DNA from: Thermoplasmata archaeon
GTDB taxonomy: Archaea > Thermoplasmatota > Thermoplasmata > Thermoplasmatales > Thermoplasmataceae
Length of the DNA: 64,000 bases
Direction: 5' to 3'
Assembly: GCA_021817255.1 (NCBI GenBank)
Contig: JAKAVO010000004.1
Coordinates: 1 to 64,000, forward strand
The first letter of the stretch is position 1. Every line of letters starts with the position of its first letter. Under the pieces are notes generated by a model. It was not told the origin of the DNA. It saw only the letters and a list, made by a program, of their open reading frames with translations, and searched no databases. The position numbers and the translations under genes are program-made. Below, piece by piece: positions 8,199-16,934 of the stretch.

Positions 8199-9380
8199 TT
8201 AATGAATTTTCAACGCCTTAGCTCCTTTCTCGAAGGCTTCGAGCGTTTTCTTCAGATCTTCTTTGGAGTGGATTGCTGAAGGCATAACCCTTATTCTGGC
8301 CAGCCCTTTTGCAACAGTCGGAAAGACGATTGGAGATGCGAAAACACCTTCATTTCTGTAAAGATAGCTGCTGAGTTCAAGAGTTTTCTTTTCGTCACCT
8401 ATGACAACCGGAGTTATGGGTGTTTTTGTTGAAGTGAGTTTGAATCCCAGATCCCTGAAGCCTTTCTGGAGATAGTTTGCATTATCCCAGAGTTTCTTCA
8501 CAAGGGAATCATCTCTTTCCATTATCTCAATAGACTTCAGCACTCCTGCGGCGTCGCCGGGGTTTAACGCACTGCTGAAAAGGAAAGGCCTTGCCCTCTG
8601 CTTGAGAAGATCTATTAATTTTTCACTTCCAGCGACAAATCCACCCATGGAACCGAGCGCCTTTGAAAAGGTTCCCATTTCTACCTCAACCTTGCCCTGA
8701 AGGCCAAAATGATCTACAATGCCTCTTCCATTTTTGCCAAGAACACCTTCACCGTGGGCATCATCAACATAAAACATGGTATCGTACCTGTCTTTCACTT
8801 CCTGAATCTCCTTGACTGGTGCAATATCACCATCCATGCTGAAAACACCATCCGTAACAACAAGTGATCTCTTTCCCTCCTTTCTGTGTTCCTTCATCTT
8901 TCTCTCCAGATCTTCCACTGACATGTGATTATACACATATTTTTTTGCAGAACTCAACCTCATGCCGTCTATTATGCTGGCGTGATTCAGTTCTTCACTG
9001 AAAATCACATCCTCTTTGCCAACGAGCACCGGAATAGTCCCAAGGTTAGCCAGCAAACCACCCTGGTAAACGAGGGACGATTCCATATGTTTAAATGAAG
9101 CAACTTTTTCTTCGAGCTTGTTGTGTATTTCCATTGTTCCTGCTATGGATCTGACGGCCCCTGCCCCCATTCCATATTGGCCAATTGCATCAATTACTGC
9201 CTTCTTCACTTCAGGATTGTTTGCAAGGCCAAGGTAGTTATTTGAGCACATATTCAGAACTTCCTTTCCCTCGATTTTAACGTGAGAACCCTGCGGCGAT
9301 TCAAGTATTCTTATTGGTATATACCTGCCATCATTTTTCAGGGTTTCAATTTCTTCATTGACCCAGCTTAAATCTGTCAT
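8199..9380 (-). CDS. kbl: Alpha-oxoamine synthase, probably glycine C-acetyltransferase (KBL)
   Basis: PLP enzyme of 393 residues that condenses or cleaves amino acid and acyl-CoA. Best reading is 2-amino-3-ketobutyrate CoA ligase, the second step of threonine breakdown. YVDDAHGEGVLG holds the PLP-contacting Asp/His, and TFSKALGSMGGF holds the Schiff-base lysine. MCSNNYLGLANNPEV is the usual N-terminal block. 8-amino-7-oxononanoate synthase (BioF) is a close alternative. No biotin genes or threonine dehydrogenase are adjacent, so context does not decide. Confidence 0.85.
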   Translation of the reverse strand: MTDLSWVNEEIETLKNDGRYIPIRILESPQGSHVKIEGKEVLNMCSNNYLGLANNPEVKKAVIDAIGQYGMGAGAVRSIAGTMEIHNKLEEKVASFKHMESSLVYQGGLLANLGTIPVLVGKEDVIFSEELNHASIIDGMRLSSAKKYVYNHMSVEDLERKMKEHRKEGKRSLVVTDGVFSMDGDIAPVKEIQEVKDRYDTMFYVDDAHGEGVLGKNGRGIVDHFGLQGKVEVEMGTFSKALGSMGGFVAGSEKLIDLLKQRARPFLFSSALNPGDAAGVLKSIEIMERDDSLVKKLWDNANYLQKGFRDLGFKLTSTKTPITPVVIGDEKKTLELSSYLYRNEGVFASPIVFPTVAKGLARIRVMPSAIHSKEDLKKTLEAFEKGAKALKIH

Positions 9381-9423
9381 AACTTAGAATGGTTTACACA
9401 AAGAAAAAATTAACTGAATATTA

Positions 9424-10149
9424 TTAAGGTGAAAGTGTGAAATAAAGCCTCTTATTCTTTTTCCCCTTGTTTTCGATTTTCTGGAGGTTGATTTGCCCCA
9501 GTTCACTGGTATTTGCAACATGCGTTCCACCATCTGCCTGTTCATCAATGCCATCTATTTCTATGATCCTGACAATCTGGAGATCTTTTATGAGTTCCCT
9601 GCCTGGGGCAGTTCTGGAAATATTTGGTATTTTCAAAGCATCTTCCCCGCTCATGTACCTGATCTTTATATCATGATTTTCTTTTATTGCCCTGTTCACA
9701 GTGTCTATAATATTCTGTGCCATCTCCTGGGAGAAACTTTCCAGTGAAAAATCTACCCTTGCCCTGTCCTCATATATCTGGCTGCCTGTGATGAGCCCTT
9801 CGTAATCTGGCATTTTATTTACAATTCCATCTATCAGGTGTATGGATGTGTGAAATTTCATGAACATATATCTCTTCTCCCAGTCAATGGTACAGTGGCA
9901 GTAGTCCCCCTCCTTTATTTCATCCAGTTGATTCTCAATAATATGAAGCACTTCGTCGCCATCCTTGACGGTGTTGATGACTTTAAAATTATTATTGTTC
10001 ACAGTTATTGTGCCAGAGTCGCCTGGTTGCCCTCCCCCTGATGGATAAAAAACTGTCCTGTCCAGTATTACCCCTTTATCAGTGACTCTGTTCACCCTTG
10101 CGTCGCACTCTTTAACGTAAGAGTCATTGAAATACAATTTTTCGGTCAT
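9424..10149 (-). CDS. alaX: AlaX-type alanyl-tRNA editing hydrolase
   Basis: Free-standing editing domain (241 residues) that removes Ser or Gly mischarged on tRNA-Ala. The first metal motif is KFHTSIHLIDG (HxxxH). The second is QADGGTHVANTSELGQI, where most AlaRS editing domains have CGGTH; here the Cys is replaced by Asp. PSGGGQPGDSG near the N-terminus is the conserved editing-domain loop. Divergent from the following membrane protein gene with a TATA-like TATATAT between them. Confidence 0.9.
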   Translation of the reverse strand: MTEKLYFNDSYVKECDARVNRVTDKGVILDRTVFYPSGGGQPGDSGTITVNNNNFKVINTVKDGDEVLHIIENQLDEIKEGDYCHCTIDWEKRYMFMKFHTSIHLIDGIVNKMPDYEGLITGSQIYEDRARVDFSLESFSQEMAQNIIDTVNRAIKENHDIKIRYMSGEDALKIPNISRTAPGRELIKDLQIVRIIEIDGIDEQADGGTHVANTSELGQINLQKIENKGKKNKRLYFTLSP

Positions 10150-10170
10150 TAACTTTCAATTCTTACATTG

Positions 10171-10177
10171 TATATAT
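10171..10177 (+). promoter_or_regulatory. TATA box before the 10198 membrane protein gene
   Basis: TATATAT lies 21-27 bases upstream of GTG 10198, the normal archaeal spacing to a transcription start at or next to the start codon. This supports a leaderless mRNA and the GTG start. Confidence 0.5.
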
Positions 10178-10197
10178 GTCTATGCTACCGAACTTAG

Positions 10198-10812
10198 GTG
10201 GAATTTTCTGCGAATAAGCAATTTTCAAAAATGTTAAAAGGATTAATGGTATGGGCAATAACGACTAAATTCTGGAACAGATCTTTTGAGTACATAATGG
10301 GTATACTGGCATTTTTAGCTCCACTGATGTCCACATATATAATATTAAGACTGCTTAGCAGGAGAAGTTACGCATGGCTATTTTCAATTTTCAACATATT
10401 CATAGTTTCATTAATGCCAATTGTCCTGAGCCTCTATCTATCTCCGTCTTCGTTTACAGATGTCATGATCTTGATGATAATTTATTCCCTGATCTTTGTT
10501 CCTGCAACAACTTATATCATGAGATCAAGAAGGAAGCTCCTTAACTACCAGGGGAAATGGACCATACTGCATGCATACAGGATGCACTGGGCGATTTATA
10601 CTGCTTCCTTTGCTTTTTATTTCTATTCTATCTTTTTCATCTGGACATTTGCATTCAATATCTCATCTGCCGGCAGCAATTTGCTATTTTATATCTTCAC
10701 CGGCTTCCTCACATTCTATTACCTGATACTCGGTTTTGGGATTGCAAAAGTTGGCATGGAAGAAAAGAAGCGGAGGAAGAGAGAAATGGAAAAGAATAAC
10801 AATCTGTTGTAA
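10198..10812 (+). CDS. Polytopic membrane protein, unknown function
   Basis: 204 residues with about five or six hydrophobic segments: GILAFLAPLMSTYIILRLL, LFSIFNIFIVSLMPIVLSL, VMILMIIYSLIFVPATTYI, two around WAIYTASFAFYFYSIFFIW, and ILGFGIAKVG. A highly basic tail (EEKKRRKREMEK) should face the cytoplasm. GTG 10198 fits the TATA spacing; ATG 10231 is an alternative. I do not recognise the family. It precedes htpX by 60 bp but that gene has its own AT-rich promoter. Confidence 0.7.
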   Translation: MEFSANKQFSKMLKGLMVWAITTKFWNRSFEYIMGILAFLAPLMSTYIILRLLSRRSYAWLFSIFNIFIVSLMPIVLSLYLSPSSFTDVMILMIIYSLIFVPATTYIMRSRRKLLNYQGKWTILHAYRMHWAIYTASFAFYFYSIFFIWTFAFNISSAGSNLLFYIFTGFLTFYYLILGFGIAKVGMEEKKRRKREMEKNNNLL

Positions 10813-10872
10813 GGATACCTTATCTGTCATATTTTCTGCAAATATTCTTAAACTGAATTTTAATATCTATGC

Positions 10873-11817
10873 ATGAACAGTGCAGGCCTAAAAATTAGAT
10901 TGGCAACAATACTTGCAGGGATTGGAATAGCGGTCGTGGCTGGTATTGTAATTTCAGTTGTGGCCAACTATTTCTTCAACTTCTCATATTCGTTCTTGTT
11001 TCTCGGGTTTATATTGATAATGGTGTTAATTATGGATATCGTCCAGTACCTGATTTCACCATACATAATAGGAAGAATGTACCATCTCAGAAAGGTGGAT
11101 CCACGGGACCCGCAGACTGCATGGCTATATGCTTCCCTTCAACAGGTATGTTCCTACAACAATCAAAAAGTTCCGGATCTTTTCATCGCTGAAACATCAA
11201 TGGCCAATGCCTTCGCTTATGGCTCTGTGCTTTCAGGAAGAAGAATGGCTGTTACAAGGGGACTTCTGAATATACTTGATAAAGATGAGATTGAGGCAGT
11301 GATGGGGCACGAGATTGGGCACTTAAAACACCACGATGTTGCTCTGCTTCTCGCAATTGGCCTTATACCAACCATAATATTCTATTTTGGGTATTCCCTC
11401 ATATTCGGAAGTGGAAGAAAGGGCGGAAGCGGATATATCCTTATAGCTGCGCTGGCCATGATTGGCATAAGCTTCATTTTCAATATAATGGTGCTCGGCG
11501 TCAATAGAATGAGGGAGTCATACGCAGACGTGAATTCAGCTGAAACGATACCTGGCGGAGCAGGAAATCTTCAAACTGCACTAGCCAAAATAGTGGCTTC
11601 AACACCACAGAAGAGGCATCTGAGAAAGAGCGCAAGAAACAATGCGAGCAGCATGCTCATGATTTCCGGGCTGGATCAGGGGCAAATGGGAGACCACAGA
11701 AGATTGCTGGAGGAGTGGAAACATGCAAAAATAACTCTCAAACAATCCATATTCAGTGACCATCCACACCCTGCCAAGAGAATACAGATGCTGGAAAAAT
11801 TGAAGGGAAATCTGTAG
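10873..11817 (+). CDS. htpX: HtpX-family membrane zinc protease
   Basis: Membrane-bound M48 metalloprotease involved in quality control of membrane proteins. Two N-terminal transmembrane segments, then the zinc motif VMGHEIGHLKHHD (HExxH with H and E) followed by two more hydrophobic segments (LLLAIGLIPTIIFYFGYSL, YILIAALAMIGISFIFNIM). The third zinc ligand Glu lies in NRMRESYADVNS. DHPHPAKRIQML is the usual C-terminal block. 314 residues. Probably leaderless: TTTTAATATC lies just upstream. Confidence 0.92.
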   Translation: MNSAGLKIRLATILAGIGIAVVAGIVISVVANYFFNFSYSFLFLGFILIMVLIMDIVQYLISPYIIGRMYHLRKVDPRDPQTAWLYASLQQVCSYNNQKVPDLFIAETSMANAFAYGSVLSGRRMAVTRGLLNILDKDEIEAVMGHEIGHLKHHDVALLLAIGLIPTIIFYFGYSLIFGSGRKGGSGYILIAALAMIGISFIFNIMVLGVNRMRESYADVNSAETIPGGAGNLQTALAKIVASTPQKRHLRKSARNNASSMLMISGLDQGQMGDHRRLLEEWKHAKITLKQSIFSDHPHPAKRIQMLEKLKGNL

Positions 11818-11840
11818 TTTTTGCCCAAAATCAAAGGATT

Positions 11841-12461
11841 TTATTCATTGTTTTTATTCATTTTTGGCGGAATTCCCCTGACTATGAAAGCACTTATAAG
11901 TATCAAAATAGTCAGTGCCAGCCCACCATAAAAGCCACCGATATATTTTGTATTCAAGAAAATAAAAACTAGAATTGCAGTCACAATCATAAAGTTTGAA
12001 ACTATGCCATTTCTAATGGAAAACGGGCTTGGCGCTTTTGCAATGCTCTTTTCAAAATATCCAGTAAGAGCGATGTAGACCATAGCCAGCAGAGTATATT
12101 TCCTGTCTGTGATTTCCGCTATCAATAATTTTCCTTCTCTTTTCAGCACTAGCACATCGGAATTTCCATCTCCGACAGATGTCTGCGAGTCCTTTTTTGA
12201 GACTATTGAGCCAAGTTCCCCAAGTTTCACAAAATATTCCTGGTTCCCAATTGCAACATTGAGGTTTTTTCTGATCAGGCCAGCCCTCCCGCTTGGATCA
12301 TTTATAATCAGACCCCTAAAGCTTCTCTTAATCTGCGCATTGAAGTTTCCGGAAATGTTAATGGATAAATTCCCTGCAAAACCTGATTTCGTGACAGATG
12401 CAAACTCTCCGCCTTCAGAATCAACCGTGCCATCTTTATAGGTAAATCTCATCGATTGCAA
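11841..12461 (-). CDS. Membrane protein with N-terminal beta-rich domain, unknown
   Basis: 206 residues. The first ~130 are polar and beta-rich with alternating patterns (GNLSINISGNFNAQIKR), reminiscent of LURP/scramblase-like or tubby-type barrels, but I cannot confirm that. The C-terminal part holds about three hydrophobic stretches (TLLAMVYIALTGYFE, FMIVTAILVFIFLNTKYI, GLALTILILISAFIV). Converges with htpX. Start could be Met1 or Met4. No function is offered. Confidence 0.6.
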   Translation of the reverse strand: MQSMRFTYKDGTVDSEGGEFASVTKSGFAGNLSINISGNFNAQIKRSFRGLIINDPSGRAGLIRKNLNVAIGNQEYFVKLGELGSIVSKKDSQTSVGDGNSDVLVLKREGKLLIAEITDRKYTLLAMVYIALTGYFEKSIAKAPSPFSIRNGIVSNFMIVTAILVFIFLNTKYIGGFYGGLALTILILISAFIVRGIPPKMNKNNE

Positions 12462-12557
12462 TGGGGATATACGATTATTACTTTTTCTTATTGCTGGAAT
12501 TTCATAAAATTCAGCAAGAATGATTGCCAGATCCAGGTAAGAGGCGCCTAGCCACCC

Positions 12558-12572
12558 ACCATTTTAAATGGT
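12558..12572. repeat. Perfect 7-bp palindrome with a central T
   Basis: ACCATTTTAAATGGT has seven-base inverted arms around one central base. It lies between the minus-strand membrane gene and the tnpB relic. It could be an operator or part of the decayed element. No function is shown. Confidence 0.35.
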
Positions 12573-12591
12573 TTATGGCCAGCTTGCCTAA

Positions 12592-12690
12592 ACTGGAGGA
12601 AGGGAAAGCACGTGGCCGGAATTAACGCCTGTGGAAAGTGCTGCAGCGGCGGAACTCTCAAAAGGGGGCATACGAGTTGCCACTCTATAA
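12592..12690 (+). pseudogene. Relic of a tnpB C-terminal end
   Basis: In one frame the sequence after TAA reads ...TWPELTPVESAAAAELSKGGIRVATL and stops at TAA. This is the TPVE-containing tail pattern seen also at 1-114. A right-end-like hairpin and the same ending AAGATGCCA follow. No coding homology to the body of TnpB is visible upstream, where the frame is closed, so only the end of the element remains. This identification rests on the tail pattern and the shared end motif, not on a search. Confidence 0.6.
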
Positions 12691-12699
12691 ATCAGAAAC

Positions 12700-12729
12700 C
12701 TCACATGCTTTAGGTGTGGGAAGATGCCA
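12700..12729 (+). repeat. Right-end hairpin and end motif of the relic tnpB element
   Basis: CTCACAT can pair with GTGTGGG (with G-U pairs) across GCTTTAG, and AAGATGCCA follows. The arrangement is the same as at 102-130: stop codon, hairpin, then GGGRRGATGCCA. The weakened pairing fits a decaying copy. Confidence 0.5.
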
Positions 12730-12762
12730 GTGAAAATTTTCGCAGTATTTGTTATAGCAATG

Positions 12763-12771
12763 TTTTTATAC
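12763..12771 (+). promoter_or_regulatory. TATA box of the carAB transcript
   Basis: TTTTTATAC lies 30-38 bases upstream of ATG 12801, so transcription should begin just before that ATG. This places the leader ORF at the very 5' end of the carAB message. Confidence 0.5.
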
Positions 12772-12800
12772 AAAACAATAATCGGTCTTTTTAGGGTCTA

Positions 12801-12893
12801 ATGATACAGAGAAACATAATTAAAAAAATTGAAAATTCTGTTGTTTTCTCTGGATATATTCGCTTTTTGAAAAGAGGAGGGTGCCTGAAGTGA
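12801..12893 (+). CDS. Possible 30-residue leader ORF upstream of carA
   Basis: ATG at 12801 opens a 30-codon frame (MIQRNIIKKIENSVVFSGYI...) that ends at TGA 12891-12893. The stop overlaps the likely carA start codon as GTGA. It begins close to the predicted transcription start and contains the carA ribosome site (AGAGGAGGG) within its 3' end. This is the layout of a translationally coupled leader peptide. It may alternatively be an untranslated leader that is open by chance. Confidence 0.35.
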   Translation: MIQRNIIKKIENSVVFSGYIRFLKRGGCLK

Positions 12894-13936
12894 GAAGATT
12901 CCTTCTTCTTGAGGATGGCTCATCCTTTGGGGGGAAGGCATTTGGTTCATTTGGCGACTCAAATGGTGAACTTGTTTTTAACACATCATTCACCGGATAC
13001 TATGAGATTATGACCGATCCTTCATACGGAGGACAGGTTATAGTATTCAACTTCCCCTCAATGTTCTATTATGATTTTACAAGGGATATAGCCCAGAGTG
13101 ACAGTGTAAGTGCTAGTGGAATAGTCGTCAGGGACGGAATGCTTCCTGGTGGTGGAAGTTTTAGAATACTGGACGATCTCTTAAAATCTAATCAAATACC
13201 GGGAATTTACGGAATTGACACAAGGAAGCTAACTAAAAAAATAAGGGATGCGGGAAACCTTAGGGGATTCATCAGCTCAAATGATAAAATGCCGGACTAT
13301 TTTCCAGAGATGAATACGGGGGAACTGATTAAAAGGTTCTCTACAAAGCAAAGCTACAGAATAAACGGGAATGGCTCAAGAAACATTCTTTATGTGGATA
13401 TGGGGACAAAGAAGTCATTGCTGGATGAAATGTCAAAACTGGGAAACCTGGATGTTGTAAACATCTTCAACCTGCCTGAAAACTATGAAGCATACGATGC
13501 AGTATTCCTTTCGAATGGGCCAGGGGATCCTGGGAGCAGGGTTTTTGATGGACTGAAAAGTGATCTGAAAGAAATTATAGGTTCAATTCCCATATTCGGA
13601 GTATGCCTGGGCCATCAGATAATAGGCGAGGCCATTGGCGGAAAAATAGAAAAAATGAAATTTGGCCATCATGGTTCCAATCACTCCGTCGGAAACGGCA
13701 CCAGTTCATTTATAACTTCCCATAACCACAATTTCCGTATAGCTGAAGATTCCATATCAGGAAAAGGAATTGAAATCCTGTACAGGGATTTGAATGATGG
13801 TACGCCGGAAATGATTGGAATGGAGGAGCAAATGGTGCTCAGCTCACAGTTTCATCCGGAGGGGTCGCCAGGGCCAAGAGACAGCACTGGGTTCTTTGAA
13901 AGTTTAAGGAGCGTGATGGATGGCATCAAAAATTGA
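12890..13936 (+). CDS. carA: Carbamoyl-phosphate synthase small (glutaminase) subunit
   Basis: Releases ammonia from glutamine for CarB, feeding arginine and pyrimidine synthesis. The N-terminal CarA domain is followed by a class I glutamine amidotransferase domain: nucleophile Cys in IFGVCLGHQIIGEA and the His/Glu pair in SQFHPEGSPGPRDS. FLSNGPGDP is the oxyanion-loop block. The ORF track starts at GTG 12881. GTG 12890 (MRRFLLLEDGSSFGGKAFG) matches the usual CarA N-terminus and lies about nine bases after GAGGAGGG. It overlaps carB by 17 bases. Confidence 0.93.
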   Translation: MRRFLLLEDGSSFGGKAFGSFGDSNGELVFNTSFTGYYEIMTDPSYGGQVIVFNFPSMFYYDFTRDIAQSDSVSASGIVVRDGMLPGGGSFRILDDLLKSNQIPGIYGIDTRKLTKKIRDAGNLRGFISSNDKMPDYFPEMNTGELIKRFSTKQSYRINGNGSRNILYVDMGTKKSLLDEMSKLGNLDVVNIFNLPENYEAYDAVFLSNGPGDPGSRVFDGLKSDLKEIIGSIPIFGVCLGHQIIGEAIGGKIEKMKFGHHGSNHSVGNGTSSFITSHNHNFRIAEDSISGKGIEILYRDLNDGTPEMIGMEEQMVLSSQFHPEGSPGPRDSTGFFESLRSVMDGIKN

Positions 13937-16919
13937 TAAAGAATCAATGAGGGTTCTTGTTATTGGTTCCGGACCCGTTGTTATCGGCCAATCAGCAGAA
14001 TTCGATTATGCCGGAACGCAGGCATGCAGGATATTGAAGGAGAGAGGCATCTACACAATCCTGTTGAATTCAAACCCTGCAACAATACAGACAGACAACT
14101 ATAACGCTGACATTGTCCATATAGAACCAATCAACGTAGAGAATGCAAAAAGGATCATTGAAGAAGAAAGAGTTACACATATAGTGGGTTCAATGGGAGG
14201 GCAAACAGCATTGAATCTTGTCATGGACCTTCATAAAACAGGATACCTGGAGGAAAAGGGGGTAAGTATTCTTGGAACACAGCCCGAATCCATAAGGATC
14301 GCAGAGGACAGGGAATTATTCCACACTGTAATGGAGGCAAATGGCATAGCTATTCCATGGTCTGTGTCCCTGAAGCGCGGCAATTTTAAGGAAATTGCCA
14401 GGACAATAGACTATTTTCCTGTAATACTGAGGACATCTTTTTCACTCGGTGGCCTATCCGGAAAAATCATTGAGGACGGGAAGGAACTTATCTCAGTCCT
14501 GGAAGAGATCTTCTCCGACAAAAACCAGGAGTCGGTAGAAATTGAGAAATCTCTTCTTGGCCTGATTGAAATGGAATATGAGATTATAAGGGACCATGAG
14601 GGAAACAGCATCATGGTATGCAACATGGAAAATATAGATCCAATGGGGGTTCACACGGGAGAGAGCATTGTTGTAACGCCATCTCTTACAATTCCGGACA
14701 ATTTGCACCAGAAAATGCGAAAAACCGCACTGCAAATTGCAGAAATAACCGGCATAATCGGAGCATGCAATGTCCAGTTCGCTTTAGACCTGGATAGTGA
14801 AATCTTTTATGTTGTTGAAATAAACCCAAGAACATCAAGGTCTTCTGCCCTTGCTTCAAAAGCAAGCGGATACCCAATTGCCAAGGTAGCAACAATGATT
14901 ATGCTGGGTGATTCACTGGGAGAGATATCCAATCCAATCACGAAGAACACATCTGCATCCTTTGAGCCGTCAATGGATTACGTAATAGTGAAAATCCCAA
15001 TATGGCCAGTAGGTAAATTCCCGGATTCAGGATCAATTGGCGTTTCCATGAAATCCACAGGGGAAACAATGGGAATTGGCCGCTCATTTGAAGAGGCTTT
15101 TATGAAAGCGGTCGTTTCAACAGAGCTGGATTTCGGTCCATATTTCAAGAACAATAATGACAGCGAAATTATGAATATGCTGCGGGTGCCCAACTGGAAA
15201 AGGCTGGGATTTGTAATGTCTGCATTAAACAGGGAAATGGATCCGGCTAAATTAAGCAGGATAACAGGATGGCAGGTAAACATTCTTGAAAGGCTAGGCA
15301 GCCTGTTTGCCCATCTAAACAATTGTAAAGATGGCTTAGAGCCCAACATTAAGGAGCTCAAGAAATATGGTTTTCCTGACAGGTTCATTTCATGGCACAC
15401 GGGCATAAGTGAATATGAAATATTTCTGATGAGGCAAAGATCAAATTTGTTCCCTTGTTTCAGGATGATAGATTCCTCCTCCTCTGAATTCAGTTCCCAA
15501 ACAAAGTACCTGTATTCCACATATGATGAGGAGGATGAAAGCGGTTCGCTGAAAGAAGGCTCAATCTTAATACTTGGCTCTGGCTCAAACAGGATAGGAC
15601 AGGGGCTGGAATTTGACTACAGTTCTGTGAAGGCAATACACGCCCTTAAAAAATTTGGCTACAATACCCTGATAATAAACTCAAACCCTGAAACAGTATC
15701 TACAGACTTCAACACTTCAGATGAACTGTATTTCGAGCCCCTGACACTTGAATATGTAAGCGGGATAATTGAGAAAAGAAAACCATATGGCCTGATTATA
15801 CAGTTTTCCGGGCAGACAGGGCAGAATATGGCTCATGACATAGGGGAAATATATGGTGAAGATATAATTCTTGGGACAAAGCCATCATCCATAGAAAGAA
15901 TTGAAAATAGAACACTGTTTTCAAGAGAACTTGACCGCCTTGGAATCAAACAGGCAAAATGGGAACAGGTTCAAAGCGTTGAAGAAATAAGTGAAAAATC
16001 AAGGAAATTCCAGGACAGGGTTATAATAAGGGGAAGTTTCATTATAGGCGGATCTTCAATGTTTGTCAGCAGGAACGAGGAGGATATAGACTTCTTCATA
16101 AGCAGCCTGAAACTCAATAATGTTAAATTTCCCCTGCTGCTCTCAGAATTTCTTGAAGATGCAACTGAATACGATCTGGACTTCATAAGCAATGAAAAAC
16201 AACTTTCCATCGCTGGCATATTAAAGCAAATAGAACCAGCAGGGATTCATTCAGGGGATTCAATTGCAATATGTGGCCCTGGAATCCCGGATCAGGAACT
16301 TAAAAATAAAATGATGGGCATTGCGGAAAAATTTCTGGAAACCTATAAAATTGTTGGATTTACAAACATTCAGTTCATGGAAAAAAATGGCCAATTATAC
16401 GTTATAGAATTAAATGCACGTGCCAGCAGAACAATTCCGTTTATCAGCAAAACATCAGGAATTAACTGGGTTGAAAGGGGAATAGGAATGATGCTTGGCC
16501 ACAATGGACATTTAAACGAAGCCTATACCGAAGAATATGCCGCTAAAATCCCTGTATTTCCTTTCAACCGTTTCCACGAAAGCGACTATGTGCTTTCAGC
16601 CGAGATGAGATCTACAGGGGAGGGAATGGTCAGGGCAAAGACTTTGGAAGATCTGAAAGAAAAGATAAAATCATTCTACTCAATCCGTTCGCCACAATAT
16701 ATCTTCTTCGATTCCGATCGCATACTTGACATCGAAGGGGAGAAAATAGTTCAAATCACGGAACGCGAGGCAATAGATATAATAAACTCATCTCAAGACA
16801 CATGTGTAATATGCAGCACGGAGAGCAAATCCAGAAAGATGGCTTCACATCTCGCTGACATGAAAAAGATTCCCCTGATAAATAATCAGTACATCTGGAA
16901 TTTTATAAATTCGAAATAA
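13920..16919 (+). CDS. carB: Carbamoyl-phosphate synthase large subunit, shortened C-terminus
   Basis: Makes carbamoyl phosphate from bicarbonate, ATP and CarA-delivered ammonia. The two duplicated ATP-grasp halves are clear: VLVIGSGPVVIGQSAEFDYAG opens the first and ILILGSGSNRIGQGLEFDYSS the second. EINPRTSRSSALASKA and ELNARASRTIPFISK are the matching substrate/metal loops. At 999 residues it is shorter than the usual 1050-1070, because less than about 100 residues follow the second half. The C-terminal allosteric (MGS-like) domain is therefore reduced. Confidence 0.93.
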   Translation: MASKIDKESMRVLVIGSGPVVIGQSAEFDYAGTQACRILKERGIYTILLNSNPATIQTDNYNADIVHIEPINVENAKRIIEEERVTHIVGSMGGQTALNLVMDLHKTGYLEEKGVSILGTQPESIRIAEDRELFHTVMEANGIAIPWSVSLKRGNFKEIARTIDYFPVILRTSFSLGGLSGKIIEDGKELISVLEEIFSDKNQESVEIEKSLLGLIEMEYEIIRDHEGNSIMVCNMENIDPMGVHTGESIVVTPSLTIPDNLHQKMRKTALQIAEITGIIGACNVQFALDLDSEIFYVVEINPRTSRSSALASKASGYPIAKVATMIMLGDSLGEISNPITKNTSASFEPSMDYVIVKIPIWPVGKFPDSGSIGVSMKSTGETMGIGRSFEEAFMKAVVSTELDFGPYFKNNNDSEIMNMLRVPNWKRLGFVMSALNREMDPAKLSRITGWQVNILERLGSLFAHLNNCKDGLEPNIKELKKYGFPDRFISWHTGISEYEIFLMRQRSNLFPCFRMIDSSSSEFSSQTKYLYSTYDEEDESGSLKEGSILILGSGSNRIGQGLEFDYSSVKAIHALKKFGYNTLIINSNPETVSTDFNTSDELYFEPLTLEYVSGIIEKRKPYGLIIQFSGQTGQNMAHDIGEIYGEDIILGTKPSSIERIENRTLFSRELDRLGIKQAKWEQVQSVEEISEKSRKFQDRVIIRGSFIIGGSSMFVSRNEEDIDFFISSLKLNNVKFPLLLSEFLEDATEYDLDFISNEKQLSIAGILKQIEPAGIHSGDSIAICGPGIPDQELKNKMMGIAEKFLETYKIVGFTNIQFMEKNGQLYVIELNARASRTIPFISKTSGINWVERGIGMMLGHNGHLNEAYTEEYAAKIPVFPFNRFHESDYVLSAEMRSTGEGMVRAKTLEDLKEKIKSFYSIRSPQYIFFDSDRILDIEGEKIVQITEREAIDIINSSQDTCVICSTESKSRKMASHLADMKKIPLINNQYIWNFINSK

Positions 16920-16934
16920 AATTATAATGTGTAC

